From NCBI RefSeq assembly GCF_001667115.1, contig NZ_LZIJ01000014.1, positions 1 through 64,000 of the forward strand: a stretch of 64,000 bases of DNA, written 5' to 3'. Positions 7,853-16,576 of the stretch are shown piece by piece; the stretch's first letter is position 1; every line of letters begins with the position of its first letter. The stretch comes from Mycobacterium sp. 852002-51163_SCH5372311. GTDB taxonomy: Bacteria; Actinomycetota; Actinomycetes; Mycobacteriales; Mycobacteriaceae. Made by a program: the position numbers and the translations under genes. Under the pieces are notes generated by a model. The model made no database searches. It saw nothing but the letters and a program-made list of their open reading frames with translations, and was not told the origin of the DNA.

Positions 7853-9142
7853 CTACTGTCGGTAGCTGGCCAAGAAGTTGCCCAGCCGTTCGATGGCGGC
7901 CGCCAGATCGCGGGCCCACGGCAGCGTCACAATGCGCAGGTGATCCGGCTCCGGCCAATTGAATCCGGTGCCCTGGGTGACCAGGATCTTCTCCGACAGC
8001 AGCAGGTCGAGGACCAGCTGCTCGTCATCGGCGATGTCGTACACCTCGGGGTCCAGCCGGGGAAACGTATACAGTGCACCCTCGGGCTTGACGCACGACA
8101 CGCCGGGGATTTCGTTGAGCCTGCTCCAGGCAACGTCGCGCTGTTCGAGCAGCCGGCCGCCGGGAAGCACCAGATCCTCGATGCTCTGGTGGCCGCCGAG
8201 GGCGACCTGAATGGCATGCTGCGCAGGGACATTCGGGCACAACCGCATGTTGGCCAACAAATTTATGCCTTCGATGAAGCTGCTGGCGTGGTCCTGGGGA
8301 CCGGTGATCGCCAGCCAGCCGGCCCGGTAGCCGGCGACGCGGTACGCCTTGGACAGGCCGTTGAAGGTCAGGCACAACATGTCCGGGGCCACGGTGGCCA
8401 CGCTGATGTGCTTGGCGTCGTCGTAGAGGATCTTGTCGTAGATCTCGTCGGCCAGCAGCAGCAGTTGATGCTTGCGCGCCAGATCAACCATCTGGCAGAG
8501 GATTTCGCGGCTGTATACCGCGCCGGTGGGGTTGTTCGGGTTGATCACGACCAGCGCCTTGGTGCGCTCGGTGATCTTCGATTCCAGATCGGCGATATCG
8601 GGTTGCCAGCCTTGGGTCTCGTCGCACAGGTAATGCACCGGTGTGCCGCCCGCGAGTGACGTCGACGCCGTCCACAGCGGGTAGTCCGGCGAGGGAATCA
8701 ACACCTGGTCGCCGTTGTCGAGCAGCGCTTGCAGCGTCATCGTGATCAGCTCGGAGACGCCGTTGCCCAGGTAGACGTCGTCGACGTCGAATCGGGGGAA
8801 GCCTTCGACGAGTTCGTAACGGGTGACCACCGCACGCCGCGCCGGCAGGATGCCCTGGGAGTCGGAGTACCCCTGCGCGTAGGGCAGTGCCTGGATCATG
8901 TCGCGCATGATCACGTCGGGTGCCTCGAAGCCGAACGGTGCCGGGTTGCCGATGTTGAGCTTGAGGATGCGGTGCCCCTCAGCCTCCAGCCGCGCGGCGT
9001 GCGCATGCACCGGACCACGGATTTCGTACAGAACATCCTGCAGCTTGGACGACTGCGCGAACGCACGCTGCCGATGATGCCCGGGGGTATGCAAGGGCAG
9101 CTGGTGAGTACTCACGTCACCCATGGTGCCATTGCTGTCCAC
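7853..9142 (-). CDS. aspC: Alanine/aspartate-type aminotransferase (class I, AlaA/AspC)
   Basis: A 429-residue PLP enzyme of fold type I, equal in length to Rv0337c. The N-terminal helix (LQDVLYEIRGPVHAHA) and LKLNIGNPAPFGFEAP, which recognises the substrate, are diagnostic of the AlaA-like subgroup that makes alanine from pyruvate and glutamate, although the M. tuberculosis gene is named aspC. The PLP lysine is in NGLSKAYRVAGYRAGW (about residues 261-276) and NPNNPTGAVYS is present. Start choices are GTG 9142, ATG 9124 or GTG 9115; 9142 is used. Cytosolic. Confidence 0.88.
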   Translation of the reverse strand: MDSNGTMGDVSTHQLPLHTPGHHRQRAFAQSSKLQDVLYEIRGPVHAHAARLEAEGHRILKLNIGNPAPFGFEAPDVIMRDMIQALPYAQGYSDSQGILPARRAVVTRYELVEGFPRFDVDDVYLGNGVSELITMTLQALLDNGDQVLIPSPDYPLWTASTSLAGGTPVHYLCDETQGWQPDIADLESKITERTKALVVINPNNPTGAVYSREILCQMVDLARKHQLLLLADEIYDKILYDDAKHISVATVAPDMLCLTFNGLSKAYRVAGYRAGWLAITGPQDHASSFIEGINLLANMRLCPNVPAQHAIQVALGGHQSIEDLVLPGGRLLEQRDVAWSRLNEIPGVSCVKPEGALYTFPRLDPEVYDIADDEQLVLDLLLSEKILVTQGTGFNWPEPDHLRIVTLPWARDLAAAIERLGNFLASYRQ

Positions 9143-9183
9143 TGATATTTGCTGACCTTGAACAAAACAGAGCTAAGTCGTGA

Positions 9184-12102
9184 TCAGCGCTTACCTGGTG
9201 GACGGGCCCCGCGGGCGATGCCCAGCCCCTTGACCGGCGCGGCCGGAGGTGTCGACTCACCGTCGGCTTCCGACGACGGCTCGGGCTCCGGCTTTGCCTT
9301 CGGGTTCGCTTCGGCCTCCGACTCGGCGGCCTGGGCAGATGCCTCAGCCGTCGGGGTCGCCTGCGGTTTGGCCGCTGCTTTCTTGGCTCCCGGCCGCTTG
9401 GCGCCGGCGGCAATGCCCAGGCCCTTCACGGGCGCGGCCGGCTCGGCGGACGCGTCAGTTGCTGTGGCCTCGGCCTTCTCAGCGGCCGGTTTTTCCGCCG
9501 CCGGCTTTTCCGCCGCCGCTGCGGCGGGCTTAGCGCCGGCTTTCTTGGCGCCGGGGCGCTTGGCGCCCGCGGCCAGCCCCAACCCTTTGGCAGGTGCCGC
9601 CGGTGCCGCGGCGTCGGGCGCTTTGGCCGTCTCGGCGGCCGGCTTCTCAGCGGCCGGTGCCGCGGCTTTTTTGGCGCCGGGCTTCTTGGCCCCGCCGGCC
9701 AGGCCCAGTCCCTTGACCGGTGCCGCCGCGGCCGGCTTTGCGGCGGGCGCCTCGGATGCCTCGGCGGCCTCTTCGGCAGGAGCCTCAGCGGGTGCGGCCG
9801 GTGCCGCGGCCTTTGGCTCGGCTTTCTCAGCGGTCGCGGCCCGCGCCGAGGCTTCCTTGGCGGCGGTGCCCTTTTCCGGCAGCTTCACCTGGTCGCGGTC
9901 GAGCGATCCGAGCAGCACCTGGGCCACGTCGAGCACTTCGACGTCACTGCGGCCGGCCTCTTCGGCCCGGTCGTTCACACCGTCGGTCACCATCACCCGG
10001 CAGAACGGGCACGCTGTGGCGATCGTGGCCGCGCCGGTGGCCAGCGCCTCGTCCACGCGTTCATGGTTGATCCGCTTGCCGATGTGCTCTTCCATCCACA
10101 TCCGGGCGCCGCCGGCCCCGCAGCAGAAGCTGCGTTCGGCATGGCGCGGCATCTCGGTCAGGTTCGCCCCCGCGGCTCCGATCAGCTCGCGCGGCGCCTC
10201 GTAGACCTTGTTGTGCCGGCCCAGGTAACACGGGTCGTGGTAGGTGATGTCTTGAGAAACCGGGGTGACGGGCACCAATTGCTTGTCCCGGATCAGCCGG
10301 TTGAGCAGCTGCGTGTGGTGCAGCACGGTGAAGTTCGCGCCCAGCTGGCGGTATTCCTTGCCGATGGTGTTGAAGCAGTGCGGACAGGTGACCACGATCT
10401 TGCGGTCGACGGTCTCCACACCCTCGAACACTCCGTCCAGGGTCTCGACGGCCTGCTGCGCGAGTTGCTGGAACAGGAATTCGTTGCCGGAACGGCGTGC
10501 CGAGTCGCCGTTGCAGGTTTCCCCGGCGCCCAGTACCAGGTACTTGACGCCGGCGATGGCCAGCAATTCCGCGACGGCCTTGGTGGTCTTCTTGGCCTTG
10601 TCGTCGTAGGCGCCCGCGCAACCCACCCAGAACAGGTACTCGTAGCCGTCGAAGCTGTCGACGTCCTGGCCGTAGACGGGAACGTCGAAGTCGACCTCAT
10701 CGATCCAGTTGGTCCGGTCGGAGGCGTTCTGGCCCCACGGGTTGGCTTTGTTCTCCAGGTTCTTGAACAGCACCGACAGCTCGGAGGGGAATTCGGACTC
10801 CATCATCACCTGGTAGCGGCGCATATCAACGATGTGATCGACGTGCTCGATGTCCACCGGGCACTGCTCCACGCACGCCCCGCAGGTGACGCATGACCAC
10901 AGCACGTCGGGGTCGATCACACCGCCCTGCTCGACGGTGCCGACCAGCGGGCGGCTCGCCTGCTCCGGCCCGGAGCCGAGCACGCGGCCGAAGCCCGACT
11001 CAGGAACGTGGTGCTCCTCGGCGTGCTTCTCCCCGCGCAGGTCGTCACCGAGTCCGCCCTCGGGAGTGCTTTCGAGCGGAGTCTCCTTCTCGCCGAGGAT
11101 GTAGGGCGCCTTGGCCATCCAGTGGTCGCGCAGGTCCATGATGACGAGCTTCGGCGACAGCGGCTTGCCGGTATTCCACGCCGGGCATTGCGACTGGCAG
11201 CGGCCGCATTCGGTGCACGTGGCGAAGTCGAGCATGCCCTTCCAGGTGAAGTCCTCGATCTTGCCGCGCCCGAATTCGGCATCGTCGGGCGGATTTTCGA
11301 AGTCGATCGGCTTCCCGTCGGCCTCGACCGGCAGCAGCGGTCCCAGCCCGTCGGGCAGGCGCTTGAAGACGACGTTGATCGGCGCCAGGAAGATGTGCAG
11401 GTGCTTGGAGTGCAACACGATCAGCAAAAAGGCCAGCATGACGCCGATGTGCAGCATCAGCGCGACGGTTTCGATGATCTCGTTGGTGTGCTGGCCCAGT
11501 CCGGCCATCAGGTTGCCCATGATGTGGCTGAAGAATGCGCCTTTGCCGTAAGGGAATTCGCCCGCCAGGGCGTTCACTGACGCCCCGCGGAAGATGGCGT
11601 AGGTCCAGATGACGTTGAAGATCATGAACAGGATCAGCCACGCACCGCCGGTGTGTGAACCGTAAAACCGGGACTGCCGACCGTATTCCTTTGGCTCGCT
11701 GCGCATTCGGATGATCGCGAAGGTGACGATGCCGGTCAGCACGGCCAGTGCGAAGAAGTCCTGCAGGAAGCCCAGCGCGTCCCAGCGGCCGATGATCGGG
11801 ATGTGGAAGTTCGGCTGGAAGACCACCCCGTATGCCTCGATGTAGACCGTCAGCAGGATGAAGAAGCCCCACATGGTGAAGAAGTGCGCCAGACCCGGCA
11901 GCGACCACTTCAACAGCTTGCGCTGGCCGAACACCTCGGAAACCTCGGCCCAGACCCGGCTGCCGAGATCGTCGGTGCGCCCCGGTGCCGGCTGGCCGGA
12001 AGTGACCAGCTTGTACAACCACCAGACACGCTTCAGCGCCAACAGGCCCACCAGCGCGGTCATGCCCAGGCCCAGGATCAATCTGATCAGCGTCTGATCC
12101 AC
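9184..12102 (-). CDS. Iron-sulphur membrane reductase with repetitive Ala/Lys/Pro tail (Rv0338c type)
   Basis: A 972-residue protein. Residues 1-260 hold several membrane helices of the nitrate-reductase gamma-like cytochrome b type. Then come two 4Fe-4S motifs, CTECGRCQSQCP (about 290) and CVTCGACVEQCP (about 400), and two CCG domains with CCGAGGARMWMEE (about 675). This architecture resembles HdrD/GlcF-like electron carriers that move electrons between the quinone pool and an unknown partner. The last ~220 residues are low complexity and contain four copies of a KGLG-(L/I)-A-x-GA motif followed by basic residues. It matches essential gene Rv0338c; the donor and acceptor are not known to me. 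Confidence 0.88.
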   Translation of the reverse strand: MDQTLIRLILGLGMTALVGLLALKRVWWLYKLVTSGQPAPGRTDDLGSRVWAEVSEVFGQRKLLKWSLPGLAHFFTMWGFFILLTVYIEAYGVVFQPNFHIPIIGRWDALGFLQDFFALAVLTGIVTFAIIRMRSEPKEYGRQSRFYGSHTGGAWLILFMIFNVIWTYAIFRGASVNALAGEFPYGKGAFFSHIMGNLMAGLGQHTNEIIETVALMLHIGVMLAFLLIVLHSKHLHIFLAPINVVFKRLPDGLGPLLPVEADGKPIDFENPPDDAEFGRGKIEDFTWKGMLDFATCTECGRCQSQCPAWNTGKPLSPKLVIMDLRDHWMAKAPYILGEKETPLESTPEGGLGDDLRGEKHAEEHHVPESGFGRVLGSGPEQASRPLVGTVEQGGVIDPDVLWSCVTCGACVEQCPVDIEHVDHIVDMRRYQVMMESEFPSELSVLFKNLENKANPWGQNASDRTNWIDEVDFDVPVYGQDVDSFDGYEYLFWVGCAGAYDDKAKKTTKAVAELLAIAGVKYLVLGAGETCNGDSARRSGNEFLFQQLAQQAVETLDGVFEGVETVDRKIVVTCPHCFNTIGKEYRQLGANFTVLHHTQLLNRLIRDKQLVPVTPVSQDITYHDPCYLGRHNKVYEAPRELIGAAGANLTEMPRHAERSFCCGAGGARMWMEEHIGKRINHERVDEALATGAATIATACPFCRVMVTDGVNDRAEEAGRSDVEVLDVAQVLLGSLDRDQVKLPEKGTAAKEASARAATAEKAEPKAAAPAAPAEAPAEEAAEASEAPAAKPAAAAPVKGLGLAGGAKKPGAKKAAAPAAEKPAAETAKAPDAAAPAAPAKGLGLAAGAKRPGAKKAGAKPAAAAAEKPAAEKPAAEKAEATATDASAEPAAPVKGLGIAAGAKRPGAKKAAAKPQATPTAEASAQAAESEAEANPKAKPEPEPSSEADGESTPPAAPVKGLGIARGARPPGKR

Positions 12103-12151
12103 GAAAGGTCACCCCAGTACACAGTTATTCCGGCGTCGCCGTACCTGAGTC

Positions 12152-12166
12152 GCGCGTTGGACGCGC
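12152..12166 (-). terminator. Small GC hairpin after DUF445 gene
   Basis: GCGCGT-TGG-ACGCGC is a perfect 6-bp stem with a 3-base loop, in the 156-bp gap between the DUF445 gene end (12259) and the reductase start (12102). Short and without a T tract, so only a possible terminator. Confidence 0.25.
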
Positions 12167-12258
12167 CTTTGCTGGCTGCTTAACCTGCCCATAGTGACAT
12201 CTGTGGGGTTTTCCACGCGAGAAAGGCTGCCCTAAGTTGCCGACCGCGACGGCAGCCG

Positions 12259-13521
12259 TCAGCGGCCCAGCAGTTCGATCAGTTGCACTTGAATCTCGCC
12301 CACGACACCACCGAGGACGGCCCCGACCGCAATCATCAACGGCTCGTCGTCTTTGAACACCGGACGCAGGATCGATTCGTACTGCTCGTGCGTGAGCTCG
12401 CTCATCTTCTCGACGATCGTCTTCTCCAGATCGATCACTGTGGTGGCGTAGTGCTGTGCTTCCAGCAGGGTCGACGGCAGGCGCTCGAGAACCAGGTTCA
12501 CCACCCTGTCCTTGAGTTCGCGATAGCGCTGGGTACCGACCGTGAGCGTGATCAGCGGTCGCGCGAGACCGGTCTGCGTGTCGATCGCCTCGTCGACTTC
12601 CTTGGCGACGAGGGCGAACAGCTTGTCGGCGCCGGGGCCCTTGATCACGCCGTCGAACAGGATCTCGGGCGCGAACAGGTCGTCGGCCAGGATCTTCGCG
12701 TAGTCGCGGGTGATCTTGTCGCGCTGAGCGTGGAGCAGACCCTGGAAGGGGAACAGGCCGAGGATCTTCCGTTGATGTATCGGCCGGAACAGCATGTTCA
12801 ACGCGATGTAGTCGCTGATGAAGCCGACCGTGAACCCGAATGCCGGCATGATCCACGGGTTTTTGAACAGGGCCCATGCGATCATCTGGACCAGCCCGAT
12901 GCCCAGACCGAAGTAGATTCCGCTGCGCCGGACAAAGGCCATCGCGTCGTCGGTCACGCCGCGCATCAGCTTGACGAGTTTCTCCTTGTTGCGCACCAAC
13001 GTGGTGACGGCAAGGAACTGCAGGTCGACGTAGCGGGTCAGGTCCGCCTTCATCTCAGTGAGCAGGTTCTCGATCAGCCGGGGCGCTTGCGCCTGGATTC
13101 GGGCCTGGATGGCCTTGCGGGCGGCCTCGGGCAACGAATCCCACAAGCCGGGCCGGATCTCCTCGGCGAGGTCACGCGAGATCTCGTCGACCGACTGCAC
13201 CAGGGGATCGCGCAGTGCGTCCACGGCCTCGCCGGCGTCGATCCGGTCCAGCAGCTCCTCGGGTTTGAGCAGGTTCGACGTCAGCAAGTCGATGGTCTTG
13301 GATCCGACCTTGCCGGCGCGCCTGGGCACGATTCCCTGCCAACCGAAGGGCCCGATGCCCCTGAACTCGAGCGGCCGGTAGACCATCTCCAGCGCCACGA
13401 TCTTCGTGCTCCACCCGACGAACGCCGCCACCAGCGGCATTGACAGGTAGATGAGCCAGTTGGCGCCGACGTCGTGCTTGATCTCGTTCCAGGTCTGCAA
13501 CGCGACCACAGCACTTGTCAT
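12259..13521 (-). CDS. DUF445 family membrane protein
   Basis: A 420-residue protein with a membrane helix near residues 22-42 (NWLIYLSMPLVAAFVGW) and another pair near 205-245. The conserved DUF445 pieces WSTKIVALEMVYRPLEF-G-FGWQGIVPRR (about residues 37-67) and the later, parallel GFISDYIALNMLFRP with LFPFQGLL show the internal duplication typical of this family. The C-terminus ends in a glycine-zipper helix. DUF445 proteins (YheB-like) are of unknown biochemical function. It lies 2 bp from the upstream gene at 13524, so the two are probably co-transcribed. Confidence 0.85.
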   Translation of the reverse strand: MTSAVVALQTWNEIKHDVGANWLIYLSMPLVAAFVGWSTKIVALEMVYRPLEFRGIGPFGWQGIVPRRAGKVGSKTIDLLTSNLLKPEELLDRIDAGEAVDALRDPLVQSVDEISRDLAEEIRPGLWDSLPEAARKAIQARIQAQAPRLIENLLTEMKADLTRYVDLQFLAVTTLVRNKEKLVKLMRGVTDDAMAFVRRSGIYFGLGIGLVQMIAWALFKNPWIMPAFGFTVGFISDYIALNMLFRPIHQRKILGLFPFQGLLHAQRDKITRDYAKILADDLFAPEILFDGVIKGPGADKLFALVAKEVDEAIDTQTGLARPLITLTVGTQRYRELKDRVVNLVLERLPSTLLEAQHYATTVIDLEKTIVEKMSELTHEQYESILRPVFKDDEPLMIAVGAVLGGVVGEIQVQLIELLGR

Positions 13522-13523
13522 GC

Positions 13524-14171
13524 TCAGTCCTCTTGCATCGTCGCGGCCCAGAGCGACTGGCCCAGCGGAGACAACGTCAATGTGAGCTTCTCTACCTTGG
13601 CTGGCAGCGGTCCGCGGGAAGCGCTCTCGATGGACCGCAGAACGGTGGGTTCGGCACTCAGAATCTCGTACTCGTCCTTCAGGTCCGGGTCTTCCGGGCC
13701 GATCTCCACCAGGCCGAGCGACAGCAGGTGGCTGATGTAGGTGGGGACCATTTCCGGCAGGGCCACATTGGCCGTGCGGCCGATCAGCGCGGCGTTCTCC
13801 AGCACAGCGCGCCCGGGCGTGCGGCGGCGTGTCCAGTCGTAGACGTTCATCGCCGGCGATGTCGATCCGTCGGACAGCGCCCCGATGATCCGCGCCTCAT
13901 CGGCCACCAGCTGGTCGAGGATGTGGTGGAAGAGCTCCACCTGACTGCCCTTGGTGCTCTGGTCCAGTGCACGGTCGAGCAACCCGCGCATTTTGTCGCC
14001 GAGCGACTGCGACGGTGGCGCCTCTTGGACGACGGGCAGCGCGGGCGGCGATTCGTCGGGCGGATCCTTCAGCAAGTTCAGCAGCTGTTGCTGGGTCTTG
14101 ATGTTGGTGCGAAGCCAGAACTGCGCCAAGCCCGATGCGAGTCCTACCAATGCGCGTGGCTCCAGAGACAT
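13524..14171 (-). CDS. Hypothetical protein, possibly Abi-alpha/DUF4393-like
   Basis: A 215-residue soluble protein, MSLEPRALVGLASGLAQFWL at ATG 14171. A long N-terminal helical part is followed by an acidic linker and a C-terminal domain with ALPEMVPTYISHLLSLGLVE and LTLTLSPLGQSLWAA. The latter pattern (LGLVE, then TLSPLG) recalls the Abi-alpha family of abortive-infection proteins. I hold that weakly, since mycobacterial members are chromosomal core genes. The frame stays open upstream to 15656 antisense-like over the next gene, which is not coding here. Start alternatives are GTG codons just upstream. Confidence 0.6.
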   Translation of the reverse strand: MSLEPRALVGLASGLAQFWLRTNIKTQQQLLNLLKDPPDESPPALPVVQEAPPSQSLGDKMRGLLDRALDQSTKGSQVELFHHILDQLVADEARIIGALSDGSTSPAMNVYDWTRRRTPGRAVLENAALIGRTANVALPEMVPTYISHLLSLGLVEIGPEDPDLKDEYEILSAEPTVLRSIESASRGPLPAKVEKLTLTLSPLGQSLWAATMQED

Positions 14172-14257
14172 TCCCACGGATGCACGGTAAGCGCGCTGGT
14201 CCGGGCTCTGTTCGCCGGGTCCGGATACTGATTTTTGGCTGTGCGGCGACTGCCGCC

Positions 14258-15976
14258 TCAGCCCGCGGGCCCGAACGGGCGACGGGTCGGCGGCGTGGGA
14301 GCTGCCGTCGTCGTTCGTTGCGTGCTGGTGGACGGGGCCTGAGAGGACGTGGTCGTGGCCTGAGAGGACGTCGTCCGCTGGGTGGTCGTGGTGGTGGGCG
14401 GTTGCGTTGTGGTGGTCGGCGCTGTGGTGGTGGTGACCGGGGGTTGGGTGGTTGTGGTCGCCGGTGGCTGACTGGTTGCAGGTGGCGGCTGGATCACCGT
14501 CGTGGTGGGGCTGTTGTTCGGCCCGGTGATGGTCACGGTTTGCGGGGTTTGCGATGGTGTCGGTTCTTTGGGCCTGACCGGGTTGGTCTTGCCGTGGCCC
14601 ATGGTCAGGGCCAACACGACCGCCAGCAGCACGGCCGCAAGAGCGGCGGCCACCGTGACGACCAGCGCCGTGCGCTTGTACCACGGCAGCGGTCCCGGTC
14701 CGGCGGTATGCCGGTCCTCGGGCGCGGTGGCCTGTGCCGCGGGTTCCACCCCTTCCACGCCATAGCCGCCGGAGTGTTCTGGGCCGGTGTAGGGGATCGG
14801 CTCTCCGCCGGTGGCGGAATCCTGTGACCAGGCCAGGGCGTAAGTCGGCTTGTCGGTGTCGGCCTCCTGGTTGCGCAACGCTTCGGTTTCCGGCGTGCCG
14901 ACCAGCTCGGTCGGAAGTTCCACGGCGGCACCTGCGGCGGTGGCCGCGCCCCCCGACAAGTGCTGCGCGCCGAGTGCCGCCGCTCCGATGGCGGCGGCGA
15001 ACATGGGTTCCGGGGTGGTGAGAACTGGGACCCGAAGGCGTTCGGCGAGTCGGGCGGTGATCAGTGGAACGCCGGCGCCGCCGCCGAGGGCTGCTACAGC
15101 GGCCAGGCTCGCATGCGGAATTCCGTTGCGCTGCAGTACCTCCGCGAGAGAGGCGAGGAATTGGTCCAGCGGGGCGGAGATAAGTTGCTCGAGCTCCGTG
15201 CGGGACAGCCGGAAATCCGCGCCCTGACCCGTCGCGATGGTGGCCGTGGTGCCGCTCGACAGTTGCTCCTTGGCGCGTCGGCATTCGCCGAGCAGGGTGG
15301 GCGATGCCGGCCTTGTGGCGGCCGCGACATTGGTGCTGGTGGCGGCGTCCTGGCCGCCGGACCGCACGTAGGTGGCGACCAGCTGATCGATCGCCTCGCC
15401 GGAAAAGTCGCCGTATCGAACGGACTGGCCGATCTGCTGAAAATTCGAACTGGCATTGATCAAGGTGACGCTGGTGCCGCCGGCGCCGAAGTCGCACAGA
15501 GCGACGACGCCGTCTCTCGGAAATCCCGGTTTGGTCCGCAGTGCCGCGAGACCGGCCGCGGCGTCGGAGATCAAAACCGGAGTGACGCCCTCGGCGGCCA
15601 GGCCGGGTTGGGCGAAGAACTCGCTGCGCACAGCCGCGGCCTGGGCTTCGGACCAATACGCGGGGACCGCGATGGTGATCGGCGATCCATAGCCGACCGT
15701 GCGCGCCAGCGCCTCGAGCGCTTCCACCATCAGGGCGTCGCCGAGGTACTTCGTGCCGTCGGCCGCCACCAATGGGTTCCGGTCGCCGACCCGCTCGACG
15801 AAACCTCGCATCACCAGGCCAGGCTTGGTCAGGTTCGGGTTCTCTTCCGGCAGGCCGACTTCGGTTGGCCGATCGTCGAACAGGGTCAACACCGAGCTAC
15901 GCGTGACCGGAGTGCCACCCGCGCGGACCGCGACCAGGTTGGCCACCCCGATCGACAATCCGAGTGGCTCGCTCAT
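14258..15976 (-). CDS. Hsp70-like ATPase domain with membrane anchor and Thr/Pro-rich tail
   Basis: A 572-residue protein starting MSEPLGLSIGVANLVAVRAG at ATG 15976. Residues 1-340 form an actin/Hsp70 ATPase-like domain. The phosphate-2 motif LCDFGAGGTSVTL and the adenosine motif VAALGGGAGVPLI are present, but the phosphate-1 loop has Ser-Ile-Gly where DnaK has Asp-Leu-Gly. There is no DnaK substrate-binding domain. A basic flank and one membrane helix (RTALVVTVAAALAAVLLAVV, about 450-470) lead into a tail of Thr/Pro runs such as TTTTTQPP, likely extracytoplasmic and possibly O-mannosylated. Role unknown. Confidence 0.75.
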   Translation of the reverse strand: MSEPLGLSIGVANLVAVRAGGTPVTRSSVLTLFDDRPTEVGLPEENPNLTKPGLVMRGFVERVGDRNPLVAADGTKYLGDALMVEALEALARTVGYGSPITIAVPAYWSEAQAAAVRSEFFAQPGLAAEGVTPVLISDAAAGLAALRTKPGFPRDGVVALCDFGAGGTSVTLINASSNFQQIGQSVRYGDFSGEAIDQLVATYVRSGGQDAATSTNVAAATRPASPTLLGECRRAKEQLSSGTTATIATGQGADFRLSRTELEQLISAPLDQFLASLAEVLQRNGIPHASLAAVAALGGGAGVPLITARLAERLRVPVLTTPEPMFAAAIGAAALGAQHLSGGAATAAGAAVELPTELVGTPETEALRNQEADTDKPTYALAWSQDSATGGEPIPYTGPEHSGGYGVEGVEPAAQATAPEDRHTAGPGPLPWYKRTALVVTVAAALAAVLLAVVLALTMGHGKTNPVRPKEPTPSQTPQTVTITGPNNSPTTTVIQPPPATSQPPATTTTQPPVTTTTAPTTTTQPPTTTTTQRTTSSQATTTSSQAPSTSTQRTTTAAPTPPTRRPFGPAG

Positions 15977-16061
15977 ATCGCATACTCCCGTGCTTGTTTC
16001 AGTGCCGGCATTCGGCTCACGGTCCTCACCATAGTGTTTAGTCGGTCTGGCCCCGGGCGTG

Positions 16062-16490
16062 TCAAAAGTGCGGTAGGTGCGGCAAGTGGTGCGGCTGCGA
16101 GGACCCGGTCGTAGGCGTGTCCGTGTCCACACCGGATGGGCCGGGGATAGTGGTCATCGTCGGCGGCTGCGTGCTGGTCGTCGACGGCGTGGTGGTGCTG
16201 GCAGTGGTTGTCGGAGTGGTTGTCGGGGTCGTCGGCGGCGAGGTGGTCTTGGTAGTTGACGTGATGGGCGTCGACTTGGACCCCGGGCCGTGCATGAGCT
16301 CGAGGACGCCGAAGATGATCAGCCCGATCAGCACCGCGATGAGTACGCCGATTCCGAGCAACCCCAGGGGTTTGCGCCAGGCGGGGACGGGTTCCGGTTC
16401 AGGCTCCGCGCCGCCATCACCGCCATGGCCGAGGTTGCCGTGGGCGGCGGGGTCGTTGGCGCCGTAGTCCGGCGGGTGGTTCCTTGCCAC
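16062..16490 (-). CDS. Single-pass membrane protein with Thr/Pro-rich tail
   Basis: A 142-residue protein. The N-terminal 40 residues are acidic and Gly/Pro-rich, then one membrane helix (LGLLGIGVLIAVLIGLIIFGV, about residues 42-62) and an outside tail of Thr/Ser/Pro ending in HHLPHLPHF. The order of segments matches both flanking genes, one with an Hsp70-like head. The frame lies 85 bp upstream of the Hsp70-like start on the same strand. Function unknown. Confidence 0.65.
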   Translation of the reverse strand: MARNHPPDYGANDPAAHGNLGHGGDGGAEPEPEPVPAWRKPLGLLGIGVLIAVLIGLIIFGVLELMHGPGSKSTPITSTTKTTSPPTTPTTTPTTTASTTTPSTTSTQPPTMTTIPGPSGVDTDTPTTGSSQPHHLPHLPHF

Positions 16491-16576
16491 GGCCGCTGAG
16501 CGTATCGCCTAGGACTGTGGCGACGTGACTGCGCACCGGGCGATGGTCGAAACGCGACCTTGCCGCGACCGGGTTG

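Noticed and set aside
12283..13443. Long plus-strand ORF of 386 codons
   Set aside because: Antisense to the DUF445 gene; its composition is a mirror of the high-GC third-codon pattern and it lacks family motifs.
14172..15656. Upstream extension of the Abi-alpha-like gene to 710 codons
   Set aside because: The extension is read out of frame through the Hsp70-like gene, which has recognisable motifs.
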